A stretch of DNA of 64,000 nt from Alphaproteobacteria bacterium (GCA_016869435.1 VGEB01000002.1:16310-80309), one strand, 5' to 3'; positions 53,687-63,217 are shown, counted from the stretch's first letter. Translations and numbers: made by a program. Notes: generated from the letters alone by a model not told the origin.

Positions 53687-54187
53687 ATGGCCAGTTCGAC
53701 GTCCGAGCCCAATCGGACGCCCGGGCGCGTCGCCGCAATCGCTGCGGCGGCGCCTGTGCTCGCCGCCGCGCTGCTTGGCAATTTCGCCACGACGCCGAAC
53801 ATCCCGTGGTACGACACGCTCGCCAAACCGCCGCTGACGCCGCCCAACTGGGTGTTCGGCCCGGCATGGACCACCCTCTACATTCTGATGGCCTACGCCT
53901 TCTATCTCATTCTGAGGCTTGAGCCGGCGACGCCTGGCCGGAGTGCGGCGATCTTCATCTTTTTTTTGCAGTTGGCTTTGAACACGGCCTGGTCCTTCGC
54001 CTTTTTCTTCGCGCGGAGTCCCCTGCTCGGCCTCGTTGTCGTCCTTCCGATGGAGGCCCTCGTCATCACGACGATCATTCTGTTCTATCGGCTGGATCGC
54101 ATGGCAGGATATTCTCTGGCGCCGACCGCATTCTGGGTCGCTTTCGCGACCTATCTCAACGCTGGAATATTCCTGCTTAACGCCTAG
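53687..54187 (+). CDS. tspO: TspO/MBR family protein
   Basis: A 166-residue membrane protein homologous to the mitochondrial peripheral benzodiazepine receptor, linked to tetrapyrrole and stress signalling in alphaproteobacteria. It has five transmembrane segments and the family motifs IPWYDTLAKPPLTPPNWVFGPAWTTLYILMAYAFYLI, FFLQLALNTAWSFAFF, and AFWVAFATYLNAGIFLLN. The start ATG 53687 has AGGAGGATACGCA; the track start 19 codons earlier has none. Confidence 0.94.
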   Translation: MASSTSEPNRTPGRVAAIAAAAPVLAAALLGNFATTPNIPWYDTLAKPPLTPPNWVFGPAWTTLYILMAYAFYLILRLEPATPGRSAAIFIFFLQLALNTAWSFAFFFARSPLLGLVVVLPMEALVITTIILFYRLDRMAGYSLAPTAFWVAFATYLNAGIFLLNA

Positions 54188-54197
54188 CGCGCTTTCC

Positions 54198-54297
54198 GAT
54201 CAGACGGAATCGTCTGATCGATAGGAAATCGCGCCAAATTAACAGGATGGAGCAAGTTCTAATCGAAAAAGTCGGTCAACTTTTTCGGAACTTGCTC
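54198..54297. repeat. two adjacent palindromic intergenic elements
   Basis: GATCAGACG-GAAT-CGTCTGATC (54198-54219) and, 30 bp on, GAGCAAGTTC...GAACTTGCTC (54250-54297), whose arms extend through an AAAAAGT/ACTTTTT pairing. They lie between convergent tspO and the hydrolase gene. Both look like dispersed Rhizobiales intergenic palindromes and could end transcription from either side. Confidence 0.65.
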
Positions 54298-55448
54298 TAG
54301 AAAGGCGCCGATCGCGCGGCCGCCACATAGGCGTCCGCGTCCTTCTGCAGCAGCAGCCGCTCCTTGAGGAGCTTGTCGGCGACGATCCGCATCGTCGCGA
54401 CGAAATAGGCGCGCGATCCATAGCGCTCAACGAGCGAAAGACGCGGATCATTAGTCTTCTCGCGATCCGCCTTGGTCGCGGCGAAGGGGATCGCCGCGCC
54501 TGCGACGCAGGGTGGTCCCTTGTTGTCCTTACGCCCGTTGAAGCCTGTGAAGGCGGCGATGGGCAGCGCAAGGTCCGGCAGGCGCAAGCCCGCGGTCTCA
54601 TTGCCGTCGGCGTCGATTTTCGGGACGCGGCGGACGCCTGCCGGCGGTGGCGGCAATGCGGGGACTTTCGGCCAGTTCAAATCCTGCGCCGACGCCAGAT
54701 CGGAGTCGAGCGGCGCGCGCGAGGCGGGCGGCAAGACTCCCTTCGCGGTCCATTCGTCGAGCGCGACGAAAAGAGCGCGCTGCGCCGGCGCAAACGCGCG
54801 CGCGTTGATCGGCGCGACGCAGTTTGTCGCGGTGGTCGAAGCGGCGAGTCCGGCAAGATAGAAACGCCGACCATTCGGCGGCGCGCCCTTCGCGAATTCG
54901 ATGCGCGGCTTCTCGCGCCAATAGGCGTCGGCCCGCCAAGTTGCAATGAAACGCGTCGGGGCGGCGGGTTCGCGAGCGGCGTCTTCGAGCAACAGCCCAT
55001 CAAATGCCGCGGCCGCGTCCGACATTGCGTCGGCGTCTACGTCTTGCGCCCGCCCGAGGATGTGCTTCATCTTAAGCGCGCCGCGCACATATCCGACGAT
55101 ATCCCGCAGCGCCGACTCTCTGGCGTTGTCGGGAAGCTTGGCGACATTAAGCGTCAGCACGGCAAGCCCACGCTCAAGCGCCAGCGGCTTCACATTTTCG
55201 CTAGGCTCCGTCTCGATCAGAATTGACGGCGCGCCGCCCCGCGGCGGCTGCGCCGGCTTCGAAAGCGTTCCCGCGATTTCGTAGGACGCGCCGTCGAATT
55301 TCACGATCGCGGACACCGCCTCATCGGCGCCATCCGGACGCATCTCGAATTTCATCAGTTCGGCATGCGCCGCGCCGGCAAAGGCCAGCGACGCCAGGAG
55401 CGCGGCGCGTTTAGCTCGCGCGCGCGTCCTTTTCGATCCAGCTTGCAA
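54297..55448 (-). CDS. alpha/beta hydrolase domain (Abhydrolase_10-like) exported protein
   Basis: About 383 residues with a signal-like N-terminus (RARAKRAALLASLAFAGAAHAE). The C-terminal part matches the alpha/beta hydrolase domain family: DADGNETAGLRLPDLALPIAAFTGFN, CVAGAAIPFAATKADREKTNDPRLSLVERYGS. The N-terminal part is shorter than usual and I see no G-X-S-X-G elbow, so it may lack activity. The start is unclear: TTG 55448 gives a normal signal peptide, ATG 55502 adds 18 residues; both overlap the udgX end. Confidence 0.65.
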   Translation of the reverse strand: MQAGSKRTRARAKRAALLASLAFAGAAHAELMKFEMRPDGADEAVSAIVKFDGASYEIAGTLSKPAQPPRGGAPSILIETEPSENVKPLALERGLAVLTLNVAKLPDNARESALRDIVGYVRGALKMKHILGRAQDVDADAMSDAAAAFDGLLLEDAAREPAAPTRFIATWRADAYWREKPRIEFAKGAPPNGRRFYLAGLAASTTATNCVAPINARAFAPAQRALFVALDEWTAKGVLPPASRAPLDSDLASAQDLNWPKVPALPPPPAGVRRVPKIDADGNETAGLRLPDLALPIAAFTGFNGRKDNKGPPCVAGAAIPFAATKADREKTNDPRLSLVERYGSRAYFVATMRIVADKLLKERLLLQKDADAYVAAARSAPF

Positions 55449-56091
55449 TCTTACGCAGATCGGCCAGGAAGCCTCGCCATGCTTGGCGCTTATCCGATTC
55501 ATCCTTCAAGCGTAGCAGAGAAGACGGATGAACGGTCGCCAAGAATTGCGCGCCGTCGTCGAGGTCGAGGATTTCACCACGCAGACGCGACACCGCTTCC
55601 GAGCGGCCAAGCGCGCCGCGGATCGCAGTCGCGCCGAGCGCCACGATCAATCCCGGGCGCAGCAGCGCGCGTTCGCGGTCCAGCCACCAACGGCAGGCGT
55701 CGATCTCGCCGGCGTCGGGCTTCCTATGCAGGCGTCGCTTGCCGCGCGGCTCGAATTTGAAATGTTTCACCGCATTGGTGACGAAGCATTTATCGCGAGG
55801 CACCCCGGCGCGCTCCAACGCAATGTCGAGGAGCTTGCCCGAAGGTCCGACGAAAGGCCGGCCCGACAGATCTTCCATGTCTCCCGGCTGCTCCCCAATC
55901 AGCAGCACGCGCGCCTTCGGCGGTCCTTCTCCAGGCACGACCTGAGTGGCGTTCTTATATAGAGCGCAACGCGTGCAGCCGGCTTCTTGCGCGGCAAGCG
56001 CGGTGAGCGATTCCGCTTCGGTCAATGGATCGACCACAGGCGCAGGCTTCGCCCGCAGCACCAATTCGGATTTTTTCACCTGAGCTTCCAT
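55411..56091 (-). CDS. udgX: UdgX-type uracil-DNA glycosylase (uracil-DNA binding protein)
   Basis: A 226-residue family 4-related UDG. It has the iron-sulfur cysteines (GCTRCALYKNATQVVPGEG), the active-site motif LLIGEQPGDMEDLSGRPFVGPSGKLLD, VTNAVKHFKFEPRGKRRLHRKP and TVHPSSLLR. The insertion GKRRLH corresponds to the KRRIH loop of UdgX, whose histidine becomes covalently bound to the DNA after uracil removal. Here Ile is replaced by Leu. The start is taken as ATG 56091 (MEAQVKKSEL); ATG 56187 is possible. It is 115 bp downstream of the RBBP9-type gene. Confidence 0.88.
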   Translation of the reverse strand: MEAQVKKSELVLRAKPAPVVDPLTEAESLTALAAQEAGCTRCALYKNATQVVPGEGPPKARVLLIGEQPGDMEDLSGRPFVGPSGKLLDIALERAGVPRDKCFVTNAVKHFKFEPRGKRRLHRKPDAGEIDACRWWLDRERALLRPGLIVALGATAIRGALGRSEAVSRLRGEILDLDDGAQFLATVHPSSLLRLKDESDKRQAWRGFLADLRKIASWIEKDARAS

Positions 56092-56206
56092 CGACCGCGC
56101 GCCGGCGATGCCGAGAAGGTCGATATAGGCGCCGCGACCGTGCGGGAAAGCTCCATTCGGACGGGAAAGTCTCGAAACGGAGGCCATCGCGGCGAAGGAT
56201 GACGGC

Positions 56207-56755
56207 TTACAACTTCGCCATGAAATTGGCGAAGGCGAGCGAGCCTTCGGGCCATGGGCCATGGCCGCTGTCGACATTGATATGGCCGGCCGCGCCAGCG
56301 TCGATGAATTGCGCGCCGACGTCCTGTGCGAGGTGACGCGCAAAAAGCAGGTCCGCGTAGGGATCGTCGCTGCTGCCGACCATTGTCGCAGGAAAGGGAA
56401 GCCGCGCGCGGGGAATCGGGAGAAAGGCGGAATCGATCGACGGCATTTCGCGCATCACCGCCTCAGATGGCGGCGCGACGAGAAAGGCGCCCGCGATCTT
56501 CTCGCCAACGCGCTGCGCCGCATGCAGTGTTGCGATGACGCCAAGCGAATGCGCGACAATCACCACGGGCCGTGCAGACGCAATAACTTCTCGCGCGACG
56601 ATCTCTTCCCATTCGGCGCGGTTGGCGTTTTCGGAGTCGCGCTGATTGACGCGGCGCGCGGTGGAGAGTTTTCCCTGCCAGCGGCTTTGCCAATGTTCGG
56701 GACCAGAGCCGCTCAAGCCCGGAACGATGAGAATCTCGGCGTCGGCGACGCGCAT
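56207..56755 (-). CDS. RBBP9/YdeN family alpha/beta hydrolase
   Basis: A 182-residue small serine hydrolase. It begins ILIVPGLSGSGPEHWQSRWQ, the RBBP9/YdeN hallmark, has the nucleophile elbow VIVAHSLGVIATLHA, a possible Asp in SSDDPYA and the catalytic His in AGHINVDSGHGPWPEG. Its ATG overlaps the lysK stop (TGATG), so translation is coupled to the synthetase. The substrate is unknown. Confidence 0.92.
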   Translation of the reverse strand: MRVADAEILIVPGLSGSGPEHWQSRWQGKLSTARRVNQRDSENANRAEWEEIVAREVIASARPVVIVAHSLGVIATLHAAQRVGEKIAGAFLVAPPSEAVMREMPSIDSAFLPIPRARLPFPATMVGSSDDPYADLLFARHLAQDVGAQFIDAGAAGHINVDSGHGPWPEGSLAFANFMAKL

Positions 56756-58440
56756 CAGGCGCTCTCGCGCGCGACAAAGGCGCCCGCCAGCGCATCCTCG
56801 ATCAGCTTGCGCGTCTCTGCGACGCCGTAAAGCGCAATGAAGGAGCCGAACCGCGGTCCCTTCTTCTCGCCGAGCAGCACTTCATAGAGCATATTGAAGA
56901 AATCATTGGAGACGCCGGGGCGCTCCGGCGTCGCGCCCTTGGCGGCGAAATCCTGATAGCGCGGCACAGCGCGGGCGACGTCGTAGAGCGCCGTCTGAAT
57001 TTCCTCGCCGCTCGCGTGCTCCATGCCGCCCAAAGTTTCGTCGATCTTCTGCAGCACCGCGCGTTCGACATCGTCGGCGGCGCGATAGGTTTTCGCCGGC
57101 TTCACGAAATCGCGGAAATAAGCCACCGCATAACCCACGAGCTTGTCGAGCCGCGGATGATTTTCCGGCGTCGCCGACGGCGCATACCGGCGCAGAAAGC
57201 CCCAGAGCACCGCGGAGTCTTCGGCGTTGGCGACGGCGGCGAGATTGAGCAGCATAGAGAAGGAAACGCTCGTTCCCTTGGCCTCGCCTTCATGTTCGAG
57301 CGTTTCCGCCGGGGGCGGATCGCCCGCATGAATATGCCATACCGGATTGCCTAGACGGTTTTTCCAGTCCTGGCGCGGATAGGCGTCGAGGAAATTCAGA
57401 TAGTCGTCGACCGCGCGCGGAATCACGTCGAAATAGAGCCGCTTCGCCGCGGTCGGCTTTTGAAACATGAACTGCGCAAGGCTCTCGGGACTGGCGTAAG
57501 TCAGCCATTCCTCGATGGTCAGTCCATTGCCCTTCGACTTCGAAATTTTCTGGCCCTTCTCGTCGAGGAAAAGTTCGTAGTTGAAACCTTCCGGCGGCCG
57601 CCCGCCAAGCGCGCGCACAATCGCGCCCGAGAGCTTCACCGAGTCGATGAGGTCCTTGCCCGCCATCTCATAGTCGACGCTAAGCGCATACCAGCGCATC
57701 GCCCAGTCGGGCTTCCATTGCAGCTTGCAATGGCCGCCGGTCACGGGCGTCGTGAACTTTTCGCCGCTGTCCGGATCGGTCCAGGAGATTGTGCCGGCCT
57801 GAGCGTCATAGCCGTCGAGCGCGACCTGCATGACGATGCCGGTCTTCGGATGGACAGGCAGAAAGGGCGAATAGGTCGCGGCGCGCTCCTCGCGAAAGCT
57901 CGGCAGCATGATTTTCATCACTGCATCGTAGCGCGCGAGCATATGCTTCAAGGCGGCGTCGAAGCGGCCGCACTTGTAATATTCCGTCGACGAGGCGAAT
58001 TCGTAATCGAAGCCGAAGGCGTCGAGAAAGGCGCGCAGCCGCGCATTATTATGCGCGCCGAAACTGTCATGCGTGCCGAAGGGGTCCGGCACCTGCGTCA
58101 GAGGCTTGCCGAGATTGGCGGCGACAAGCTCTTTGTTCGGAATATTGTCGGGGACTTTGCGCAGCCCGTCCATATCGTCAGAGAAGGCGATGAGACGCGT
58201 CGCGATCCTTCCTTCGGTCAGGACTTCGAAAGCGCGGCGCACCATGCTGGTGCGGGCGACCTCGCCGAAAGTGCCGATATGCGGCAGACCGGAAGGGCCG
58301 TAGCCGGTCTCGAACAGCACGCTTTTCTGACCGCTTTCTTCAACCCGTCTGACCAGCTTTCGCGCCTCTTCGAAAGGCCAGGCTGGCGAGACGCGCGCGG
58401 CTTCGACGAGTTCGGGCGACAAAAGGAGCGGCGAGGACAT
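56755..58440 (-). CDS. lysK: lysyl-tRNA synthetase, class I
   Basis: Charges tRNA-Lys. The 561-residue protein is of the class I (LysK) type found in archaea and many alphaproteobacteria, unrelated to class II LysS. It shows the HIGH-type motif [30 protein letters not shown], and the KMSKS-type motif [18 protein letters not shown], with the C-terminal anticodon-binding region ([28 protein letters not shown]). It is the first gene of a unit with the RBBP9-type hydrolase. Confidence 0.97.
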   Translation of the reverse strand: MSSPLLLSPELVEAARVSPAWPFEEARKLVRRVEESGQKSVLFETGYGPSGLPHIGTFGEVARTSMVRRAFEVLTEGRIATRLIAFSDDMDGLRKVPDNIPNKELVAANLGKPLTQVPDPFGTHDSFGAHNNARLRAFLDAFGFDYEFASSTEYYKCGRFDAALKHMLARYDAVMKIMLPSFREERAATYSPFLPVHPKTGIVMQVALDGYDAQAGTISWTDPDSGEKFTTPVTGGHCKLQWKPDWAMRWYALSVDYEMAGKDLIDSVKLSGAIVRALGGRPPEGFNYELFLDEKGQKISKSKGNGLTIEEWLTYASPESLAQFMFQKPTAAKRLYFDVIPRAVDDYLNFLDAYPRQDWKNRLGNPVWHIHAGDPPPAETLEHEGEAKGTSVSFSMLLNLAAVANAEDSAVLWGFLRRYAPSATPENHPRLDKLVGYAVAYFRDFVKPAKTYRAADDVERAVLQKIDETLGGMEHASGEEIQTALYDVARAVPRYQDFAAKGATPERPGVSNDFFNMLYEVLLGEKKGPRFGSFIALYGVAETRKLIEDALAGAFVARESA

Positions 58441-58684
58441 GGGGATGCAAGTTGGCCATAGGTTGCAGGAAGCGCGGCACAGTAGGGAGAGGGGCTCGGG
58501 GCGTCAACGCTCGCTCGCCACCAACCAATATTATGTCCCATGTGGCAAAAACCGCCGGTCTCGTGCTTGGTATGCATCGGCGCGGAACGTCGTCCGTGGC
58601 CGGCGCGCTTGTCAGGCTCGGAGCGAGAGCGCCCCATGCGCTCTTGCCCGGTTCGGTTACTGCACGGAGCGAGAGGCGACGCGG

Positions 58685-59605
58685 TTATCCGAAATTCCCG
58701 CCGCTTACGCTCTCGGCGCCTGCGAAATATTCCGCCGCGCTTACGATTATTCCATGCCGTTTCAGTTCCCAGCAGGTCTGGGGGTCGAACACATTTCGGT
58801 TGAACTCTTCGTCCGGTCCGTCGCGATCGACGACCTCGAGCCAACGTCGCCAGTGCCACGCCCGGTCAGGGCCCAGGACCTGATCATGAAAGGCCACAAA
58901 TTCACGAATATTGGCGATTTTTCGCGCGAAGCGGCTTTTGGTGGTGAAAGGAAGATGGGCGATGACCAAGTCTCTGGGCGTCGCACGGCGCAGCGGGCGC
59001 TCGGCCTTGGCGACGATGTCGTGCATTCCCATTGTGACGCTGTCGATAAATTCGGGACGCGCCATGATTTTTGGAAGCGGAACGCCCCTGCTCCAGGGCG
59101 TTTCCGGATTTGTACGGATATGATTACGAAAATCCGGGATCTGCCCGACAACGAGCAGCAGATCTTCATAGTGGAGAGTGTCGAACGTGAGTTCACTTTC
59201 GTCGTCCGGCCCCTTTGGCGCCGAGATGGGAACATTGAAACGAGGCACCGAGAGCACGTCAGCTTCGTGAAGATTCCCACAATCGGCGAGCTTTCCTGAG
59301 GCAGGGAGCCAGAATTCGTCCGCGTCGAGAAAGAGCAGCCAATCATATCCCGCGCGAGCGGCTTCGGCTGCAGCGCCGCATGGCGCGGCGAAAGGGTTAT
59401 GCCTGTCATATTCGGCATCGTCGCCCTGGATTACTTTGAGCTTGGCGTCATCGCGACTGCGGCCGAGGAGTAGTTCGCGCGTGCCATCCTTAGAATTCAT
59501 ATCCCAGGCAAATACAAGATCGACGCCAATGGAGCGAAGATGGTCGATCGCCTTGTCGATGAGGTCGAGCTCATCCTTTACGCCAAGGAAAGCGGCGAAT
59601 TTCAT
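58685..59605 (-). CDS. glycosyltransferase family 2-like protein
   Basis: A 306-residue cytoplasmic glycosyltransferase of the Glyco_tranf_2_4 type. It has KFAAFLGVKDELDLIDKAIDHLRSIGVDLVFAWDMNSKDGT, WLLFLDADEFW (DXD-like), and a long C-terminal part with basic and aromatic residues. Starts at ATG 59605 or 59611 are equally plausible. It lies 53 bp downstream of the GT61 gene on the same strand and belongs to a group for a surface polysaccharide. The sugar and acceptor are unknown. About 245 bp between it and lysK hold nothing I recognise. Confidence 0.88.
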   Translation of the reverse strand: MKFAAFLGVKDELDLIDKAIDHLRSIGVDLVFAWDMNSKDGTRELLLGRSRDDAKLKVIQGDDAEYDRHNPFAAPCGAAAEAARAGYDWLLFLDADEFWLPASGKLADCGNLHEADVLSVPRFNVPISAPKGPDDESELTFDTLHYEDLLLVVGQIPDFRNHIRTNPETPWSRGVPLPKIMARPEFIDSVTMGMHDIVAKAERPLRRATPRDLVIAHLPFTTKSRFARKIANIREFVAFHDQVLGPDRAWHWRRWLEVVDRDGPDEEFNRNVFDPQTCWELKRHGIIVSAAEYFAGAESVSGGNFG

Positions 59606-59664
59606 AAGCATCCCATTCCAGCAGTTCCAGGACCTCTAGAGAGCTTCATGATTCGGCGAGACAG

Positions 59665-61347
59665 TCACTGACGCGGCTCGGTTAGGTCAACGACGAACTC
59701 GGCCAGCTGAGCAAGGTCAATCGCATAATCCGAACAGAACAGGTACGAAGGATTCTCCGCAACGGTCGGCCCGATCAAAAAGTGGATCGGCAACTCCAGC
59801 TCTCGACAAAATTGCTCGAACCATTCCCAGGTCTTCAAATATTCATGGCTCAGCATGCCAATTCGCGTTCCCGGTCGCGCGATAATTGTCATGAAAAGCG
59901 CCGAGCCATGGGCTCCGATAATCGTGTCGGCCGAGCGTATGATTTCGGCTTGCCTCGCAAAAGGTAGATCCTCGAAGTCAAAAATCTCAAATCCTTGGGC
60001 GACGAGGTAGGCCTCCACTTCGTCCTTGTTGGTCAGTCTGCGGTGCAGGCTGTGCTTGCGCGTCAGATAAACTCGCCTTGAGCGGCTGTCCGAGCACTGC
60101 GCGTCGACCCTGTCCGCAAGCTCCCGGACGAGCGTGGCTAAGGTCGTTGGGTCGAAACCCATGACATCCGAATGATAAGAGGCGCCCGTCTTTAGCCCTA
60201 CCGGAAAATAGACGAGGGCGGAGCAAGTCCAAAGCCGTCTCACGAAAAGCGAGTCGCTTGGATTGAGCACGACGACCGGATGGTCTGGCCCGACGAAAAA
60301 ACGGAGCGCTTCCAAATGCTGGGGCGGCATCTGTGCGTCAATCACGATCGGAATCGCGTCAAATCCCGGGCGGCGCACGCAGGCCCAGACCTTGGGAAGG
60401 AATTCGACCAGCCAATGGCCAAAGTTGCGGGAATGGACGCCGACCAAGGCGAAGGCCTCATCGAGATGGGGCGGCGTCGCGCAAGGCCTCTTGGCGACGC
60501 TGAGGATTGTGTCGCCCTCCACGGCGGCGACAATCGGATCCAAGTCGAGATTAGCCGGCACTCTCATTAATTCGTCTTCTTGAAAATCAAGAATCGCCAT
60601 TCCCCCGCACACATAGAAATTGGATTTGCTCACGATCGTGGCTTCGCTGAGTATCGCGAAGAAGAACGAGCGCGGCCGGCCCACGAAGTCGCAGGTTTCG
60701 GGTATGGGCCGGCCGCCATGGGCGCTCAGGGCGACCAAATTCTGGCTTAGCGGCGCATTCAACTCTTCAAACGCCAATGCGAATCTCGTCGCGTAATCCT
60801 TAAGCGAAATCAGGCTAAGCTGCTTGATCTCGCTCTGGGACTCACCGATGATCTCGGCATAAACGAGGGCTGCGGCGCGGGAGCCGAGGCTTTCACGGAC
60901 CGCTTCCTTGGTGAGCTGGAGGGGATAAAGATTGCCGCTAGCACCCCAAAGCAAAGCGGGAATCGTGAGCAACGCATAACGGCTTCGCTCGGGCGGCGGC
61001 AGCGAATTGATGAATTCATTCATTGTATGCGGCATGAGATATTGCAACATGCCGTAACATTCGAACGCTTTGCGGAAATTTCCCCGCGACTTGAAATGGC
61101 GCCCGCACAGAAGAACAAGACCCGGCAAAGGGACGCCGGACTCGATGATTGCATCGAAGAGTTGATCCGCTTCGTGCTGCTTTCCATCCCGCTGGCGAAG
61201 AAGCGCTACCGCCGTGTTGCGGATGGCGGCCGCGGCGGGATCCTCGTCCTGCGATGCTTGCGGCAGTGTCACGAGCGCATCTTCAGCGCGGCCTTGCATC
61301 ACCAAGAAGTAAGCGTCGCGCACACGCTGCAAATGACTTTGAAGCAT
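59665..61347 (-). CDS. glycosyltransferase family 61 protein with TPR-like N-terminus
   Basis: A 560-residue protein. The first ~110 residues are helical and TPR-like (RVRDAYFLVMQGRAEDALVTLPQA, KQHEADQLFDAIIESGVPLPGLVLLCGRHFKSRGNFRKAFECYG). The C-terminal DUF563/GT61 domain has FALVGVHSRNFGHWLVEFLPKVWA, RVYLTRKHSLHRRLTNKDEVEAYL and IIRSADTIIGAHGSALFMTIIARPGTRI. GT61 proteins act in capsule and exopolysaccharide synthesis. It is co-directional with the DegT gene upstream and the GT2 gene downstream. Confidence 0.88.
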   Translation of the reverse strand: MLQSHLQRVRDAYFLVMQGRAEDALVTLPQASQDEDPAAAAIRNTAVALLRQRDGKQHEADQLFDAIIESGVPLPGLVLLCGRHFKSRGNFRKAFECYGMLQYLMPHTMNEFINSLPPPERSRYALLTIPALLWGASGNLYPLQLTKEAVRESLGSRAAALVYAEIIGESQSEIKQLSLISLKDYATRFALAFEELNAPLSQNLVALSAHGGRPIPETCDFVGRPRSFFFAILSEATIVSKSNFYVCGGMAILDFQEDELMRVPANLDLDPIVAAVEGDTILSVAKRPCATPPHLDEAFALVGVHSRNFGHWLVEFLPKVWACVRRPGFDAIPIVIDAQMPPQHLEALRFFVGPDHPVVVLNPSDSLFVRRLWTCSALVYFPVGLKTGASYHSDVMGFDPTTLATLVRELADRVDAQCSDSRSRRVYLTRKHSLHRRLTNKDEVEAYLVAQGFEIFDFEDLPFARQAEIIRSADTIIGAHGSALFMTIIARPGTRIGMLSHEYLKTWEWFEQFCRELELPIHFLIGPTVAENPSYLFCSDYAIDLAQLAEFVVDLTEPRQ

Positions 61348-61410
61348 GACTTGTTCCCGGTTTGGCGTTCGCGGCGGCGGCGCAGCGAAGCAAGGTCTTC
61401 GGCGACTCCA

Positions 61411-61638
61411 TTATCGCAATAATGCGGCGCAGACGATGGCCGGCGCATGCTTCAAGGAATCTGCGCCGCTGAGTGCTCGGCGACGAGCGCCTTGATCCAC
61501 TCTGCCGGCGAGCCATTCTTCTATCTCTGCGGACGGCTCTTTCTTTGTGAGCCGAATTTGATCAGATACGACAGAACCGCCGAGAACTTCCTCGCTGACC
61601 TCAAGCTCGTCGCTATCCGGATCGTGCGACGCAATCAT
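61411..61638 (-). CDS. small acidic hypothetical protein between DegT and GT61 genes
   Basis: A possible 75-residue ORF starting at ATG 61638 (MIASHDPDSDELEVSEEVLGG), with GAGGA about 9 bp upstream, overlapping the DegT gene end by 26 bp. The composition is soluble and acidic at first (DPDSDELEVSEEVL), then basic (VDQGARRRALSGADSL), unlike a random out-of-frame translation. I recognise no family. The 135-residue track ORF extends upstream in DegT antiframe and is not credible. It could be a real small operon member. Confidence 0.4.
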   Translation of the reverse strand: MIASHDPDSDELEVSEEVLGGSVVSDQIRLTKKEPSAEIEEWLAGRVDQGARRRALSGADSLKHAPAIVCAALLR

Positions 61639-62794
61639 TAAGTCTACGTCCTCGAAATCGGGCTGAGGATGGAAAAGCCTGCGACAACGCATCCACAACT
61701 TCGCGGATCTTCTTTTCCTCCAGATCGGGAGCCATAGGCAAACCGATGAGCAGCGGCGCGAGCTCTTCAGTCGCCGAGAGACCATCGTGCCGAAGGCTGC
61801 GATAGTAGGAGTGATCATGGACTCCGCGTCCGTACCACAGACGGTGCTCGATGGCCCTTACATCCAGGCGAGCCGCGACTTCCCTCGCCTCCTTAAGCGT
61901 CTTGCAACGAAAAAGCGCATAGCAGGAGGCGATGTCCGGGGAACCAATGAAGCGTGCTCGCAGGCCCAAGGCGTTGAAGTGACGGCGGTAGGCCGAAGAA
62001 ACCCCGGCAAGCGCCCGGGCTTTCTCGCTCCAGCCGTCGAGCTCGGCGAGTCCCACAGCGGCGTGATATTCGCTCATCTTTCCATTGATGCTCGCGATTT
62101 GACTGTTTCGAGCGCCGTGGAAGCCGAAATTGAGCGCTTGCCCGGTCCGGTGCGCGAGATCGACATTGGTCGTTATGACGCCGCCGCCTTCGCCCGTCGC
62201 GTAGCTTTTTGTGGCATGAAAGCTCATCACCACGGGAATTTCGCCAAGCAACAGGTCTGGGGCGTCGGTCGCCGTTTCAAAGCAGGCCGCCCCGTCGATC
62301 ACGACTTCGATGCCGGTCTTCCGCCGGAACTCGCTCCAGGCCGATTGAAGGACCGGGCGTCCAAAAGCCCCAACGGGGACAACCAGTCCGACGCGATCGA
62401 TCGCCTCGTATGAGACTGCGCGCGCCGGGTCGAGCAGAAAGCTTTCGGAGTCGACATCCAGCAGCCTGACTTCATAGCCGCAGGCTTCGACCGCAGCGAC
62501 CGTCGCAACGAAGGTAAAGCTCGGAACGAGAGCGAGGGGCCGGTCCGCTCGAGCGCGACCGGCGCAGGCGAGGATCGCGCCCATGAGTCCGGCCGTGCCT
62601 GAGGCCGCAGTGACGACCGTTTCTGGGGGAAGCGAAAAATGTTCGGAAAGCCGGCGGCCGAGCTCCCTCGTGAGCGGTCCGAAATTGGAATAGATCCGGT
62701 TCGAGTCGATCACGCGCAAATAGGGCAGAAGCCGCTCCGAGAGGGGGAGCAGAGGTCTGAGCACTGGCGTCGGCATCTCAAACAGCGCTTCCAT
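61613..62794 (-). CDS. DegT/DnrJ/EryC1/StrS family aminotransferase
   Basis: A 393-residue PLP-dependent sugar aminotransferase-type protein. It has the early family motif DSNRIYSNFGPLTRELGRRLSEHF, TAASGTAGLMGAILA, VVIDGAACFET, and the PLP-lysine in SFHATKSYATGEGGGVITT, followed by NFGFHGARNSQIASINGKMSEYHAAVGLAELDGW. Members aminate keto-sugars for polysaccharides, but some are only structural homologues. It heads the polysaccharide group on the minus strand. Confidence 0.92.
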   Translation of the reverse strand: MEALFEMPTPVLRPLLPLSERLLPYLRVIDSNRIYSNFGPLTRELGRRLSEHFSLPPETVVTAASGTAGLMGAILACAGRARADRPLALVPSFTFVATVAAVEACGYEVRLLDVDSESFLLDPARAVSYEAIDRVGLVVPVGAFGRPVLQSAWSEFRRKTGIEVVIDGAACFETATDAPDLLLGEIPVVMSFHATKSYATGEGGGVITTNVDLAHRTGQALNFGFHGARNSQIASINGKMSEYHAAVGLAELDGWSEKARALAGVSSAYRRHFNALGLRARFIGSPDIASCYALFRCKTLKEAREVAARLDVRAIEHRLWYGRGVHDHSYYRSLRHDGLSATEELAPLLIGLPMAPDLEEKKIREVVDALSQAFPSSARFRGRRLNDCVARSG

Positions 62795-63217
62795 GCGGCG
62801 AATTCGTCAACGCCAAATCTCCAACTCAACGCTTCTTTGAATGGGCGTGCGTGCGGTGTTTCTGAATCTCGGCGTTGGCGTAGATCGGAGACGAATCGAT
62901 ACGCAGGCGGCGCGCTTTCGATGTCGACCGACGATTGAATTGCCTGAGCGGTTGTCGCGATTTTTGGAGACCTTCGCGCGCGGTGGATTTGAGATTTTTT
63001 CCGTCGATCTCAAAGAGAGAATGTCCGGAAATTTGTGCGGGGGCGGTTGTGCGCATCACGCCATGACGAACCTTTGCTCGAACATGATCGTGAATCGGAT
63101 CTTCACCGCGCACCATTCGCATGATGACATTTTCCATTCTCCCGCGACCTAATGCAAGATGAGATGCAGCAACTTCGTTGCAGAAAATGCATTCGCGTTC
63201 TCGCCGCGCGATGCGGC
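62795..63217. other. 423-bp stretch beside the repeat array, degraded
   Basis: Overlapping ORFs of 68-103 residues exist on both strands, but none has a clear ribosome binding site or family. The end (from ~63160) merges into the transposase-derived repeats. I regard it as decayed mobile-element or flanking DNA; the origin is not proven. Confidence 0.4.
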
